This document shows, in pieces, positions 1 to 10,125 of a stretch of 64,000 nt of DNA (positions within the stretch are counted from its first letter, which is position 1; each line of letters starts with the position of its first letter). Source of the stretch: Actinomucor elegans. Its lineage: Eukaryota > Mucoromycota > Mucoromycetes > Mucorales > Mucoraceae. Made by a program: the position numbers and the translations under genes. The notes below the pieces were generated by a model, which saw nothing but the letters and a program-made list of their open reading frames with translations, did no database searches and was not told where the DNA came from. The stretch covers positions 372,001-436,000 of the forward strand of contig JAMSLZ010000012.1 of the NCBI GenBank assembly GCA_026027325.1, read 5' to 3'.

Positions 1-298
1 CATGGCTGAAACATAAGTTATCGCTAAATCAAAATATTTGCTTGGGAACAGAACAGGATACATTAAATCGAGATCCATTGTACAAAGTCTAAACATGTTT
101 CCTTTAAAGTTAATTGATGCGCTATTGTAACGATAACAAGGCTTATTTACAAACAAAAAGAGCCATATACTGTGACACAAAGACGGCGAAATAACAAATC
201 AGGGGAAGCTGGGAGTCAAGAGGCACAGGTTGTATGCATCAAGAGAAAAGCTTTTTTATATTTCATTCTTTATCTCCTTCTTATCTTTCACAACACAA

Positions 299-677
299 AT
301 GTTCAAATCAATCATAAATATAGAAGAATTTGAAGATCTCATCCAACAAGACAAGCTTGTCGTGGTCGACTTTTGGGCCGAATTGAGCTCAACTTCCTCA
401 TTTATGGGTCCTATATTCAAATCTCTAGCTGATCAAAATCCCGAAGTCGATTTTGGCCATGTAGATAAACATGCATTCCATGTAAGTACCCACGAAAAAG
501 TTTTTCCCAAGACTATACGTGAGTACTTAACTATATTGATATCTCTAGCCAGTCGCAGCGAGCGCAGGAGTCACTACGACGGCTACTTATGTATACTATA
601 GAAACGGACAAAAAGTTGGCGAGATTATAGGCGCCCGTTTGAGTGATATAATTAAACTAATAAGCAAGCTGAAATAA
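299..677 (+). CDS. Thioredoxin-fold protein without redox cysteines
   Basis: Two exons, 299-481 and 549-677, joined in phase 0 across a 67-nt GTAAGT...CTAG intron, give 103 aa, the usual length of a single-domain thioredoxin. The fold signature is clear: VVVDFWAE before the active site, MGPIFKSLADQNPEV after it, then VD, and RNGQKVGEIIGA near the C terminus. The WCGPC active site is replaced by L-SSTS, so both cysteines are serine, and the cis-proline of the usual PT motif is replaced (TAT). The expected disulfide chemistry is therefore impossible. The start at 299 is chosen because thioredoxins begin just before the first strand; an in-frame ATG at 230 would add 23 hydrophobic residues and could act as a signal anchor. 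Probable role: binding or scaffold protein (inference). The family assignment is confident; function is unknown. Confidence 0.75.
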
Positions 678-1495
678 GACTCTCTGTCGGGTCAAGATAT
701 TGCTTTCTTTTATGTAGACAACTTATTGCTTGCAAGAAAGCTGTATATTCACTCGTTAAAATATAACAATAACCATGATACTTTATGTTACCTATGTTTT
801 CTTTTTTTAAAAAAAAAAGTTCAATATGCAACAATACCTACAGACTAAAGACTTGTATCTTCTAACCAATACCTGTGCTAAAGAATTCTTGTTTTTAATT
901 TGTATCTTGCTTGATGGATTGTAACTGATATTGACTTTTGTTTCAATACGAGATTCTAGTTAAAGCTATCTATTGACAGCTTGACTAGATCGCAAAGAAT
1001 TCTTAATCATACAGTGGCATGATCAAGAAAATGAACTGGCAATACAACCCCTTGTGCTCTTCAAAGAGTCAGTGAAGCGGATTTTCAAGAGCTATCTTCA
1101 TGAAGATTCAAGTATACGTAGCCGGTTCGAACAACGATACCTATATTTCAAAGAAAATAAGTCTGGCGGCGAATAGTGTACTACTCAGTCGACTATGTCA
1201 TGTCCTACGCATGGTTCCTGCTCTTCATACTTGGCTTGATAGCGTTGACACGATGCTTCATAAACATATCTATTCATTTCACTCTGTTCCTTCTTGGAAA
1301 ACCATGTACAAGCCAAAAATAATGATTTAAACTTGATTAAGCTGCACCCACAGAGCATAGTATTACAAATAGTTTGTTATCTTCTACAGCCGCTACGCAA
1401 ACAAGACCGTACAACTCAACAGATTGGTTTTGTTATCCTAACACTATACTGAATAATAAAGTAGATGCGCCTGCTCAAGATGTTAGAGAAGTTGA

Positions 1496-1532
<37 letters not shown>

Positions 1533-3027
1533 GAAATTCAATGGCTTTTAGGTTTCTCTTTTTGATCAGCTTTAGATAGAATGTTCAATTGCTCTGCGAA
1601 CACCAACGTATCCCAATTGCCTTTGAAGTACTAGTATCAAGTATGTTCACAATCAGATCCACTAATCCACAAATATTTTCGTATCAACCCAAGTTACCAG
1701 ATGTACTCAGAAAAGTGCAAATCAAGCTAGATAGAAAGAAGATCCAATGGATACCGCATCTGTTACTTAGATAAAGAACATGGGCGTTATCTCTATCAAT
1801 ACTTTAGACTAGCCATTCTCATGGGACTCTATTGGCGCTGCTAATAGCTCTGCATCTTATTCGCATCCAGGCTTCCTAACACATCTCATTGATCGATACC
1901 AATTAGCTAGTCCATAACGGACTCAATTCAAATGGCTTCATTACTGTCATTTCTCCATTCCTCCTTGAGTATTTCTCCCTTGGTAGCGGCTTTTGCATAG
2001 AAAAATAACTAATCTAAAACTCTTACATAGCATTAATCCAACATTACAGACTAGCCCAATTTGCCAAATGCACTGAGATACAATTACAAGTAAGCTCTCT
2101 CTCTCTCATTTTTTTTTTCTGGCTAATCAATGTCAGAGTCATTATCGCTTCTCAATTGGCAAGAGTACTCTATGTGTTCACATATTGGATCAGCTATCTC
2201 TGTCCATAGTCTTCCCAAGCTTGGATGAAATATGCAGAGCTCTATCTACTCTTTTCATAAATCTACCTATAATGATCCAGAGCCTGATGAGCTACTTCAC
2301 AAACGACTGGTTGCTGCCTGTAATTGATAGGTACCACTATCTTTCAAGAGAACTGGACATACCATTACACTTGCATATTTGCCACGCCCACTTCACTTGC
2401 ATGTCTACTATAGCTCAGATTAGCATTATGCGCCTTGTAATCGTCCTGTTTATGAAGCACCCCAATAATTAATATAGACCAAAAGGTGATAATGGATCCT
2501 TAAATTAATTCAATAAATACAAAAAAAAAAAAGGCACCCATTGCATTTTGGCAAAAACAAAAGTCTCAGTGGACGTAAAGACATCATTCTTTGCGTATGT
2601 TTATTATTGACTTATGAGACACGGCATTAAAATTATTATTTGACTAAAGCATAATGCGTTACCTTACATTAACAAGAGTTATATTACATGTACTTCAAAC
2701 CAAAAAAGTTTTATAAATCCCTCAACTGGTCTATTTCGCATACAACATTGCCTTGTTCAAAACCTTGCGGTACTGTTCTCTCATACGTTTATATATAACA
2801 ATTCGAGAAAAGGAATATGTTTAGTAAACTTAATCGCCAAGTCATTTATCAGGAAATAAACAGAAAAGTTTTGGTTTGGGTAAATAGTATATGTACAGAT
2901 TTTATTGCATTTGATCAGTTCATTATTTTATTATAACTAACGACTAAACAATCAAGGTAAAAGATTATAAACAAAACATACACACTTAAGGTACGCACAT
3001 GATAAATGGTCAGCCATTCAGACAAGC
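678..3027. other. Gene-poor stretch with possible decayed coding sequence
   Basis: No intact gene was found in this 2.3-kb stretch. Between about 1100 and 2480 on the plus strand there are short open frames (1100-1330, 1589-1774, 2185-2472) whose translations look protein-like but cannot be joined by plausible introns into a recognisable family; stops and frame changes interrupt them. The helical, leucine-rich character weakly recalls the middle region of fungal Zn2Cys6 transcription factors, but there is no Cys6 motif. A 33-nt T tract lies at 1498-1530. The last 500 bp are the AT-rich 3' flank of RPL7. Best read as a relic or non-coding. Confidence 0.3.
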
Positions 3028-4620
3028 TTAATTCATAGATTGAACCAAGTTGTTGATGAATTGCTCACGGTTACCAGTATCACCACCTTCAACATAGTTC
3101 AAGAACTTACGTTCTCTCCACATGTTGTTGGGGTTAGAGAGCTTGAAGGGCCACAAGAAGTTAGAGGCTTGCTTGAAGTGAGGACCAACGGTGGCAATTT
3201 CGTGAATGAGATCTTCAACACAGATGATGTTGTACTTGCCCAAAGACTTTTCGATAACAGAGTTATCAGTGATAGGGACACGTTGCTTGTTGACCTTGGC
3301 ATAACCACGCTTGTAGATTAAACCACGGATGGTCTTCATGTTGGGATAACCGTAGGTGACATAAGGTTGGATCAATTGAAGCATCTCAGAGGTAGCCTTG
3401 TTAAGACGAACAAAGACACCGTTGTTGATTTGCAAAAGACGCAAGAGTTGGAGAACCTTACGGGGCTTGGGGGCAATGTTGTTGATACCACGGATACGAA
3501 CAACAAAGACGAGCTTCTCTTGAGCGGGAACGTAGTAGTTACCTTGAGCCTTGGCTTGACGACGGAGACGGATCTCGTTACGTTCAGTGGCCTTGTACTC
3601 GGCCTCGTACTTGGCAGCACGCTTGAAGAGTTCACGTCTCTTGGCAAGCTTAGCCTGTAAATAGGAAAGAACAATGTTAATAATGATGTAATTAATAAAG
3701 TACAACATAAGATGTGAAAGAAAATCAACTCTTTTTTAGAAAAATCAGCCCCGAAAGATGGTTAACAAATAGGCAGCATCGAGTGCAATCTAGCCATTAG
3801 AATAGGAATAATCCCAAATCATCATACTTGTTCATAAAAAGCGATTTTCTATCACATCTAAGGAAGTTAAAAAGAATACTTGCCTTACGGAGTTCAGCCT
3901 TCTTGGCGACAGCAGCTTCAGCAGCCTTAGCACAAGACTTGTTCTTCTTCAAGAGAGTCTCGGGGACGAGGACGTCATTGGCAGTGGGGACGGTGCTATT
4001 GTTCAAAGAAAAACAAAAGGTTAAAACAAAAATCCAATAATGTTGATGGAAATCGAATCCAATAACAAGCGAATCAATCGAGATTTGAATTCTTGTTTCG
4101 ATCCTATCATTTCATAAAAGAAATTGGAACAAAAGCAGCAAAATGACAACGATAATACATTTAATAACGCGAGCAAAAGAGCACAGGTTACAAATCCTTT
4201 CATAGAAGATAAACTATAAAAGAGGTGCCGAATCTACGAGGTAGAATCAGCAAAAGTTGAGAAAAATGTTGCGCGTCATTCAGAAAGTGCCTTCAAATAT
4301 TTTGTAAAGATGAAACGACACCTGAATGTAAACACGAACAGAATGATATTAAAGGCCCAACAGTCGAAACAGTGCGAAACTGGTTCTTCCGCTAAACCTC
4401 AACTCCTTTACGCTCCAGGATAGTGTCAATATCCATTATTTTCTTTATAATAAAGAAAAAGGCAGAGGCAAAGACAGGTAGAGTAGACAAAAGAGATTTT
4501 TGACTTTGGGTTTAGCAAAGCATAAAAATTTCAATTGCATACTTTAAAGCTCTTGTTTCAGAATTCTTTTTCCTCTTCTTGATACAAGTACAAGAAAAAA
4601 AAAACTTACTAGGCAACCAT
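3028..4620 (-). CDS. RPL7: 60S ribosomal protein L7 (uL30)
   Basis: Three exons on the minus strand, 4610-4620, 3884-3995 and 3028-3654, encode 249 aa, the normal eL/uL30 length. The 11-nt first exon supplies MVA plus two bases. Exon 2 gives the lysine- and alanine-rich N-terminal helix, and exon 3 the conserved body, including [37 protein letters not shown] and the end [10 protein letters not shown]. It is a structural protein of the large ribosomal subunit. Intron 1 is unusually long (614 nt). Intron 2 (3655-3883) starts with GCAAGT instead of GT, and the GC donor is needed to keep the frame [13 protein letters not shown]. The same intron contains a box C/D snoRNA. The upstream region to about 4750 has a small inverted repeat around 4742 (cagcagtccttaggactgcg) that might be regulatory. 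Confidence 0.95.
3738..3832 (-). ncRNA. Box C/D snoRNA in RPL7 intron 2 (snR39 family site)
   Basis: Read on the minus strand, the intron has a perfect C box (ATGATGA, core at 3819-3824) and a D box CTGA (3745-3748), 70 nt apart. Directly upstream of the D box is ACCATCTTTCGGG (within 3749-3762), exactly complementary to the conserved large-subunit rRNA stretch CCCGAAAGATGGT. By the D+5 rule the methylated residue is the G after CCC, equivalent to yeast 25S G805 (the snR39B site). A807, two bases on, is the target of yeast snR39 and snR59, which are themselves hosted in RPL7A and RPL7B introns. Outside the boxes CTTTTTA and TAAAAAAG can form a closing stem. The boxes and guide are seen directly; target numbering is from memory. 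Confidence 0.85.
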
Positions 4621-5440
4621 GTTTTGTTTATAAAAAGTGAAAGAAGGTAAAAAAAGAAAACACGAAAGGCGGATTATAACCTTACTCTCATATGAGAAAA
4701 ATTTTTCGCGAAAATTTTTTGCAGGGCTGGTAATAGAAAACAGCAGTCCTTAGGACTGCGTTATCATTCGGAGGTTATTGAAACTTTATATAATGAAATA
4801 TTGAGAATGAAAAGTATGATCCCCTTTAATCAGCTCGTTTCATCTGATTTATACTTCAAGCTTGATAACTTGGGCTACATTCATGTTAATGCGACAAAAA
4901 AAAAAAAAAAAAAAAAAAAAAAGCCGCTAGTACATAGTTAGTATTCTAAAAAATAAAGTTGCCATTCATATTGTCAAAAGCTGACTCAAAAATCATCCTA
5001 TTGCAATTATGGTTTTTTCTTTTTGATTGTTGGGGATCACCATAATTCCTCAGTATCTGAAAAAAAAAAGTATAGTGTAGGCTTTAATCTGCATTTTGAT
5101 ATTTAAAAAAAACTGATAGTGCTAAGAAACTCTTTTAGTACAATATATGCAGGATTCAATGTCACATTTAATGGAGTAGACATTATCTAATGATTGACCT
5201 CATTTGTAGAGTTATCTATTATGCACTTTGTATTTTGTCAATATTTATAAATACAACCACTATTTGCGCTTTTATACCAACAAGAATATACATATAAAAA
5301 AAACTACGTATTGGAAGTAATGCAAAATCTGTATTAATTAGACAGTATATCTTTAAAATTCAATTGTCGCGCTTCATAAATTTGAGGCCTGAAAATGCGC
5401 CCTTTCAATTCTTTTTTAAAAAAAAATGCATCATGTTTTC
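4621..5440. other. RPL7 upstream region and AT-rich intergenic DNA
   Basis: Upstream flank of RPL7, then AT-rich DNA with no supportable gene. It contains a 27-nt A tract at 4896-4922 and scattered short A/T runs. Degenerate copies of the 160-190 bp repeat begin towards its right end. Confidence 0.5.
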
Positions 5441-5502
5441 AACAACATCCAACTTGATCTCGCGTCTGAAGAATAATACAGGTACAGAATGAACCATCGT
5501 AG

Positions 5503-5533
<31 letters not shown>

Positions 5534-5838
5534 CAATATTTGACTGAAGGGCGATAGATATACTTATCAATAATTGATTAAACATACATTTCAGATAAAT
5601 CACATCCGTAGATCATTTGTGAATCTCGCCATGAATCCCAGTCAAATGTTGCATCTGATTTGTATTCCATGCTCAGAAAGAGCTACTGAATCCATTGAAT
5701 TTTTTATTGAATTAGAATATAATTGATATATTATACTTAAAGATGAATAGTAAATCGCAGTATCTTGTACAAGTAATATCCACTGATCTCTAGAATTCGT
5801 GTAATATTGGTCAAATGCTGTATCTGATTAGTAGTCTA
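5440..5838 (+). repeat. Degenerate ~170-190 bp periodic repeat, interrupted by transposon
   Basis: Cores resembling TTGCATCTGATTAG lie near 5461, 5651 and 5820, each preceded by a GATCTC- or AATCCC-rich box, at spacings of about 190 and 169 bp. A 26-nt T tract lies at 5503-5528. The Tc1-like element is inserted a few bases after the third core. Confidence 0.55.
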
Positions 5839-7728
5839 TTGGTTTTTTCCAAACGGTTTGCGCATCAGATTTTTTTTTTTTGCGCTCCGAATTTTTTTTT
5901 TTGCGTCCCCGAATTTTTTTTTTGCGCACAAGGATTTAATTTTTTGCGTACCTAGTTTTTTTTTTTGCGCATCAGATTTTTTCAGTTTGCGCATAAGTTT
6001 TTTTAGTTTACGTGCTTGTTCTTTTCTCAAGTTTTTTAAAGTAAAAATGTGTAATAATGTTCCCCATGAATACATGCATTGCTTCAACATTATTGATGAA
6101 ATTCCTGAAGTTACTGCAATGGAAGTAGAAGAAGAAGTTCAAATGGATTTGTATGAAACCACTGCCTTAGAATGGCACGAATGGCAACTAGGTGTAGATG
6201 AGAAGAAGCCTGTCAAAGAAGCTGAGCCAGACATAAAAAGGATAATGGATTTCGGTAGCTTTCAGGCTTTTCTCAAGTATTCACAAGAAACGCCTATAGC
6301 TAGTCAACAAGAGGCGACAACGAGTCAACAAGTAGTAGAAAGTAAACTAAGAACCGCCTCCAAGACTACGACTGCTAAAAAGACCAGAGGCCCATATCGC
6401 TCTTACTCAGCACTTCAAGTACAAGAACTGCTTGATCTTGTCATCGAACAAGGGATGTCTGCAAGACAAGCAGGACTAACTGTGGGTATCGTTGTAAGAA
6501 CAGCCCAACATTATGTGAAAACATACAAAGATGATGAGGAGAAGCGTTTGCCAGGTACCAAAAAAGTATCACGTCTGGGAGGGAATAATCGGAAGCTTGA
6601 GCCAAAGCATACCGACTTCCTTTGTCAATATTATGACACTGCTGCTGCCGCTGTTTTATGGGAGGCAAGAGATGCATTACTTTCCGCTTTCCCAGACATT
6701 CAGTCGATCACCCTTTCCGGTCTTCATAAGCATCTTGTTCAGCATGCGTCCCTCACCCTCAAGAAGTTGGATAAAATTGTTGCTGCGAGGAATTCTGAGA
6801 ATACTTTAAAGCAACGAAGAGAGAGAGTATTGGAGTGGATGGGTGATAAGGAAATGAATTGGTTTGGCAACTGCGTTTTTATTGACGAGGCAGGATTTAA
6901 TATGCACATCAGACGAAATTTCGGTAGATCCAAGCGGGGACTACCAGCTAAAATCGTACTTCCTTCAAACAGGGGAATTACGATCACTATAATTGGGGCA
7001 ATATGCGAGAAAGGAGTTATTGACTTAACTTTGCGCAAGCCAAAGGCTGTCCAGAAGAAAGGCGCTTCCAATAAGAAGAGAAAGAGAGATGATGGTGAAG
7101 CAGCTGAAGTATCGAAGGCAAACGCAAGAATTGGTACACGAAGCGAGCACTTCTTGCAATTTATCAGTAATGTTATGGATACACTTGATGAGCATGAAAT
7201 GTCTGGTCGCTATCTTATCTTAGATAACGCTGCTATACACAAAGTCGCTGCTGTCCAAGAACTCATTGAAAGTCGCGGATATAAAGCTGTTTACTTGCCT
7301 CCTTACTCACCTTTCCTAAATCCAATTGAACTTTTTTGGTCGAAAGTTAAAGCTGGCGTAAAGAGAGACTGTCTCACAGCAACAGATAATTTGAGTGCTA
7401 GGATTATTGAGTCAGCAAAACAGGTTACTGTGGAAGACTGTCACAACTGGATTAAGCATTCTGTTTCATTTTTTGATAGGTGTTTGACTCTTGAGCCAAT
7501 GCTTTAGTAAATTATGTTATAAATAAAACTTTTAAAAATCCTGAGAAGAATAAGCACGCAAACTAGAAAACTTATGCGCAAACTGAAAAAATCTGATGCG
7601 CAAAAAAAAAAACTAGGTACGCAAAAAATTAAATCCTTGTGCGCAAAAAAAAAATTCGGGGACGCAAAAAAAAAAATTCGGAGCGCAAAAAAAAAAATCT
7701 GATGCGCAAACCGTTTGGAAAAAACCAA
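5839..7728 (+). mobile_element. Complete Tc1/mariner-type DNA transposon
   Basis: The 1890-bp element is bounded by a TA dinucleotide on each side (5837-5838 and 7729-7730), the target-site duplication of the IS630-Tc1-mariner superfamily. The outer ends are TTGGTTTTTTCCAAACGG and its exact reverse complement. The terminal inverted repeats extend about 200 bp (5839 to about 6040, and about 7530 to 7728) with few differences. Each is built of roughly eight short subrepeats consisting of a T tract followed by GCGC or GCGT, such as TTTGCGCATCAGATT, which appears twice per end. These probably serve as repeated transposase-binding sites (inference). An uninterrupted transposase gene lies between them. 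Long, nearly identical ends and an intact ORF suggest a recent insertion. Confidence 0.93.
6047..7507 (+). CDS. DD34E transposase of the Tc1/mariner element
   Basis: Single open frame of 486 aa from ATG 6047. The frame is also open upstream into the left inverted repeat (ATG 5858), but that part translates to phenylalanine-rich T-tract sequence and is not expected to be coding. Residues about 115-160 form a helix-turn-helix DNA-binding region (SARQAGLTVGIVVRTAQHYV). The catalytic triad is D280 (FIDEAGFN), D393 (LILDNAAIHK) and E428 (PYSPFLNPIELFW), with 34 residues between the second and third, hence DD34E. A lysine/arginine-rich segment at about 341-347 (SNKKRKR) could be a nuclear localisation signal. 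No stop or frameshift is present, so the protein may be functional. Confidence 0.93.
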   Translation: MCNNVPHEYMHCFNIIDEIPEVTAMEVEEEVQMDLYETTALEWHEWQLGVDEKKPVKEAEPDIKRIMDFGSFQAFLKYSQETPIASQQEATTSQQVVESKLRTASKTTTAKKTRGPYRSYSALQVQELLDLVIEQGMSARQAGLTVGIVVRTAQHYVKTYKDDEEKRLPGTKKVSRLGGNNRKLEPKHTDFLCQYYDTAAAAVLWEARDALLSAFPDIQSITLSGLHKHLVQHASLTLKKLDKIVAARNSENTLKQRRERVLEWMGDKEMNWFGNCVFIDEAGFNMHIRRNFGRSKRGLPAKIVLPSNRGITITIIGAICEKGVIDLTLRKPKAVQKKGASNKKRKRDDGEAAEVSKANARIGTRSEHFLQFISNVMDTLDEHEMSGRYLILDNAAIHKVAAVQELIESRGYKAVYLPPYSPFLNPIELFWSKVKAGVKRDCLTATDNLSARIIESAKQVTVEDCHNWIKHSVSFFDRCLTLEPML

Positions 7729-7730
7729 TA

Positions 7731-8459
7731 TGCACAAAATACTCTATTACATCTATAGAAATCTTTGCTTCACAAATGTTCTTTTCATATATGATATTCG
7801 TAATTAAGTAAATATATATGATCTACATTAATTGCTTGGTTTCAAAACGTAAAGCTGTCGCTGTTCCATAATCGCGTCTGGATCATGTCCAAAGAAAAAA
7901 TATATACTATTTTCCGCTTGTATCAACAACATATTCATCTACTTTGACTATTTGAATGTATAATCATATGCAAGATAAACATTTCATATCATCTAGGAAA
8001 ATAGTATTGATCGACGGAGTATAACTATATTTGTTTCATATACATAAACATTCAGTAACTCTATATGGGCATTAGCCATATGTATTATGTTTATCCGATG
8101 AGGTGATACAATTAAAGTTTCTTGAAGCTCATTATGCTATTAATACATTGTAAAGAGAACGGAACTAGTACCAGATAAAGCTGACAAAGATGTGAAGGAT
8201 CATGCAATTCTATTCTTAGGCTTCTTCGTGTTCTAGATATAAAAAAAAAAAAACTTTACATAATGAAGAATGCATCTCCTAGCTTCTGAGATATTATGGA
8301 GAATATTCAAAATGTAAATCGGTCCTAAGAGATTTTGAAGTCGGTCTAGACTATCGATTTCATTATCAAGTTTCATCATTTGTAACATATAGATCAAAAG
8401 GATGCAAGTATAATGTATTATTTCACAAATTTGTAGAAAAGAGTATAATGTATATAGTT
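7731..8459. other. Intergenic, AT-rich with repeat fragments
   Basis: No gene found. A degenerate copy of the periodic repeat (ATCGCGTCTGGATCATG near 7871) lies right of the transposon, consistent with the element having split a pre-existing repeat tract. The remainder is AT-rich 3' flank of the aspartic-protease homologue. Confidence 0.45.
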
Positions 8460-10125
8460 TTATGCGCGGTATAGTTTAAGTCCATCATCAACGTGATTTT
8501 TCTTCATACCCAAGCTGATTGTATCCTCGCTTGTATCATAAGAAGTGTAGAAAGCGTTTGTGAAGGTATATCCAATAACATAGTCTTTATCAGAACCACT
8601 TTTTCCAATATGCGTACGACACATTTCACAGCAATTATCTACTTTGCGAGGATGGCTCCAGTACTGGGGTGGAATTATAACTTTCGTTTTGTCCAGCTGA
8701 ATTTTGAAAGACGAGAGTTTGTCCATCAAACAACATGGAATCTTAAAAGTGTTATCTGGTTGATCGTATTCTGCATACCAATGCTTTCTGAATTGCTCAG
8801 CTAGACTACGAGTTAATATATTTCATGTAATTACATGTGCAATATGTACCTTGTTCGTTTGGTAAGCCAATCACATCTGTGGATGTACTGAGTACTGCTT
8901 TTGCCTTTTTGTGAACTTGGAACCAGAGATCATCAAACTTGGCTTCAGCAACATGTACAGCCCAGCTTCCAGAATCATTATCTTCTTGAACCACCTTCAT
9001 GTGATACAATTCGCCCTTTATAGCATCTCGATCAATGCCACCTAATAAATTAAATCGAATGTTAAATACCACCAGCTTATAAGATATCTCTAAATATCAA
9101 GGGGAAAGGGATAGAATAGGAGAGAACTATTTACCTAAAACAAGATAGCCAGCGGGTTCCTCTTCATAATGGTGATTACGTTTAAAAACACCCCAACCAC
9201 CGGCAGTGACCTCTTTACTTGAAGCAGTGTTCGAGGCACCGTTAGGAGTATGGTTATTTGAGGCGGCACCATTCGAAGCAGTGTTTGAGGCACCATTAGG
9301 ACCGCGGTTGTTTGAAGTAGCGCTGTTGGGAGCAGCATTGTTGGAAGCAGCACCATTAGAAGTAGCACCATTAGAAGTAGCACCGCTGGAAGCAGGACTA
9401 TTTGAAGCAGCACCATTGAAAGTGCCGCCATTCGATGAAACAGGGCTCGAGGAAGCATCATTTGAGGAAGCAACGTTCGAAACAACAGAGCCGGATTGAG
9501 AGAATCCACTGCCAGTAGAGACAGTATACATACCAAACTGAGAACTTTGCATACCTGAAGCTTGTTGGAAAGCATTGGGTACAAAGCCTGAAGCAGGAAT
9601 ATCTCGTTTTGCATAGAAAGTACTTGATGAATTCAGATTGACATCTCGACCAAGACCAAGGTAGCCATCAAAACCTTTGTTGAAACCTTTCATTTCATAA
9701 GCGCTGCCGAATGGCATCTTCTCGACTGTCAATCCTGCATAGCGAAAGGTATCTACATAAATAGTGGTATTGACAATACCTTTGCCATAGTTCAATGTAA
9801 AGTTGTGGTACGTAGAAACGATAGAAGTAGAGTTTTCAGGGTTGAAATCTTTACGTCCTAGACAATTTTCACTTATACATTGGGTACCACGAACCCAAGA
9901 AAAGCCGGTGGATGTATCGAATGCCATTGTGAGGTTTTGTGGTGGGTTTCCAATCTGAACGACACCACCAAGCATGCCATTTTCCAAGCTTTTTGCTGCA
10001 GAAGCTATAAACTCTTGTTTATTGTGTCGCTTATAGTAAAGAGGAATCTTTTGGATTGGCTCAGCAGATACTGCTGATAATGCGATCTGTGCTATTGCTG
10101 CTAGGCAGAGTATGGTGGATTTCAT
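8460..10125 (-). CDS. Secreted pepsin-like protein, probably inactive
   Basis: Three exons, 9135-10125, 8850-9041 and 8460-8800, encode 507 aa. A signal peptide (MKSTILCLAAIAQIALSAVS) starts the protein. The peptidase A1 fold is recognisable from GGVVQIGNPPQNLTMAFDTSTGFSW, GFDGYLGLGRD, GYLVLGGIDRDAIKGEL and the C-terminal IGYTFTNAFYTSYD. The first active-site motif reads D70-T-S instead of D-T-G. The second reads S382-T-S where family members have D-T-G, so the second catalytic aspartate is missing. Residues about 205-310 are an A/S/N/G/P-rich low-complexity insertion of imperfect repeats, such as ASNGATSNGAASNNA, placed just before the strand YLVLGG. The prosegment is unusually short. Both joins keep the frame (phase 1). 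Likely a secreted or wall-associated pseudoprotease (inference). Confidence 0.85.

Noticed and set aside
1..298. Possible gene at the left edge.
   Set aside because: No frame of note and no recognisable splice-linked exons in the first 298 bp; it is treated as the upstream flank of the thioredoxin gene.
519..552. A 34-nt GTGAGT...CCAG intron in the thioredoxin gene.
   Set aside because: The 482-548 intron (GTAAGT...CTAG) gives exact thioredoxin length and alignment; the short one inserts extra residues before the conserved strand.
1110..1140. GGTTCGAAC at about 1122 resembles a tRNA B box.
   Set aside because: No A box, cloverleaf or terminator at the right distance. GGGTTCGATCC near 43894 is likewise inside DIS3L coding sequence.
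5858..6046. N-terminal extension of the transposase from ATG 5858.
   Set aside because: It translates the T-tract inverted repeat into a phenylalanine-rich stretch; the mirrored copy at the other end gives the same frame on the opposite strand.
8493..9499. Plus-strand frames 8493-8804 and 9206-9499.
   Set aside because: Antisense shadows of the aspartic-protease homologue, caused by its exon 3 and low-complexity repeats.
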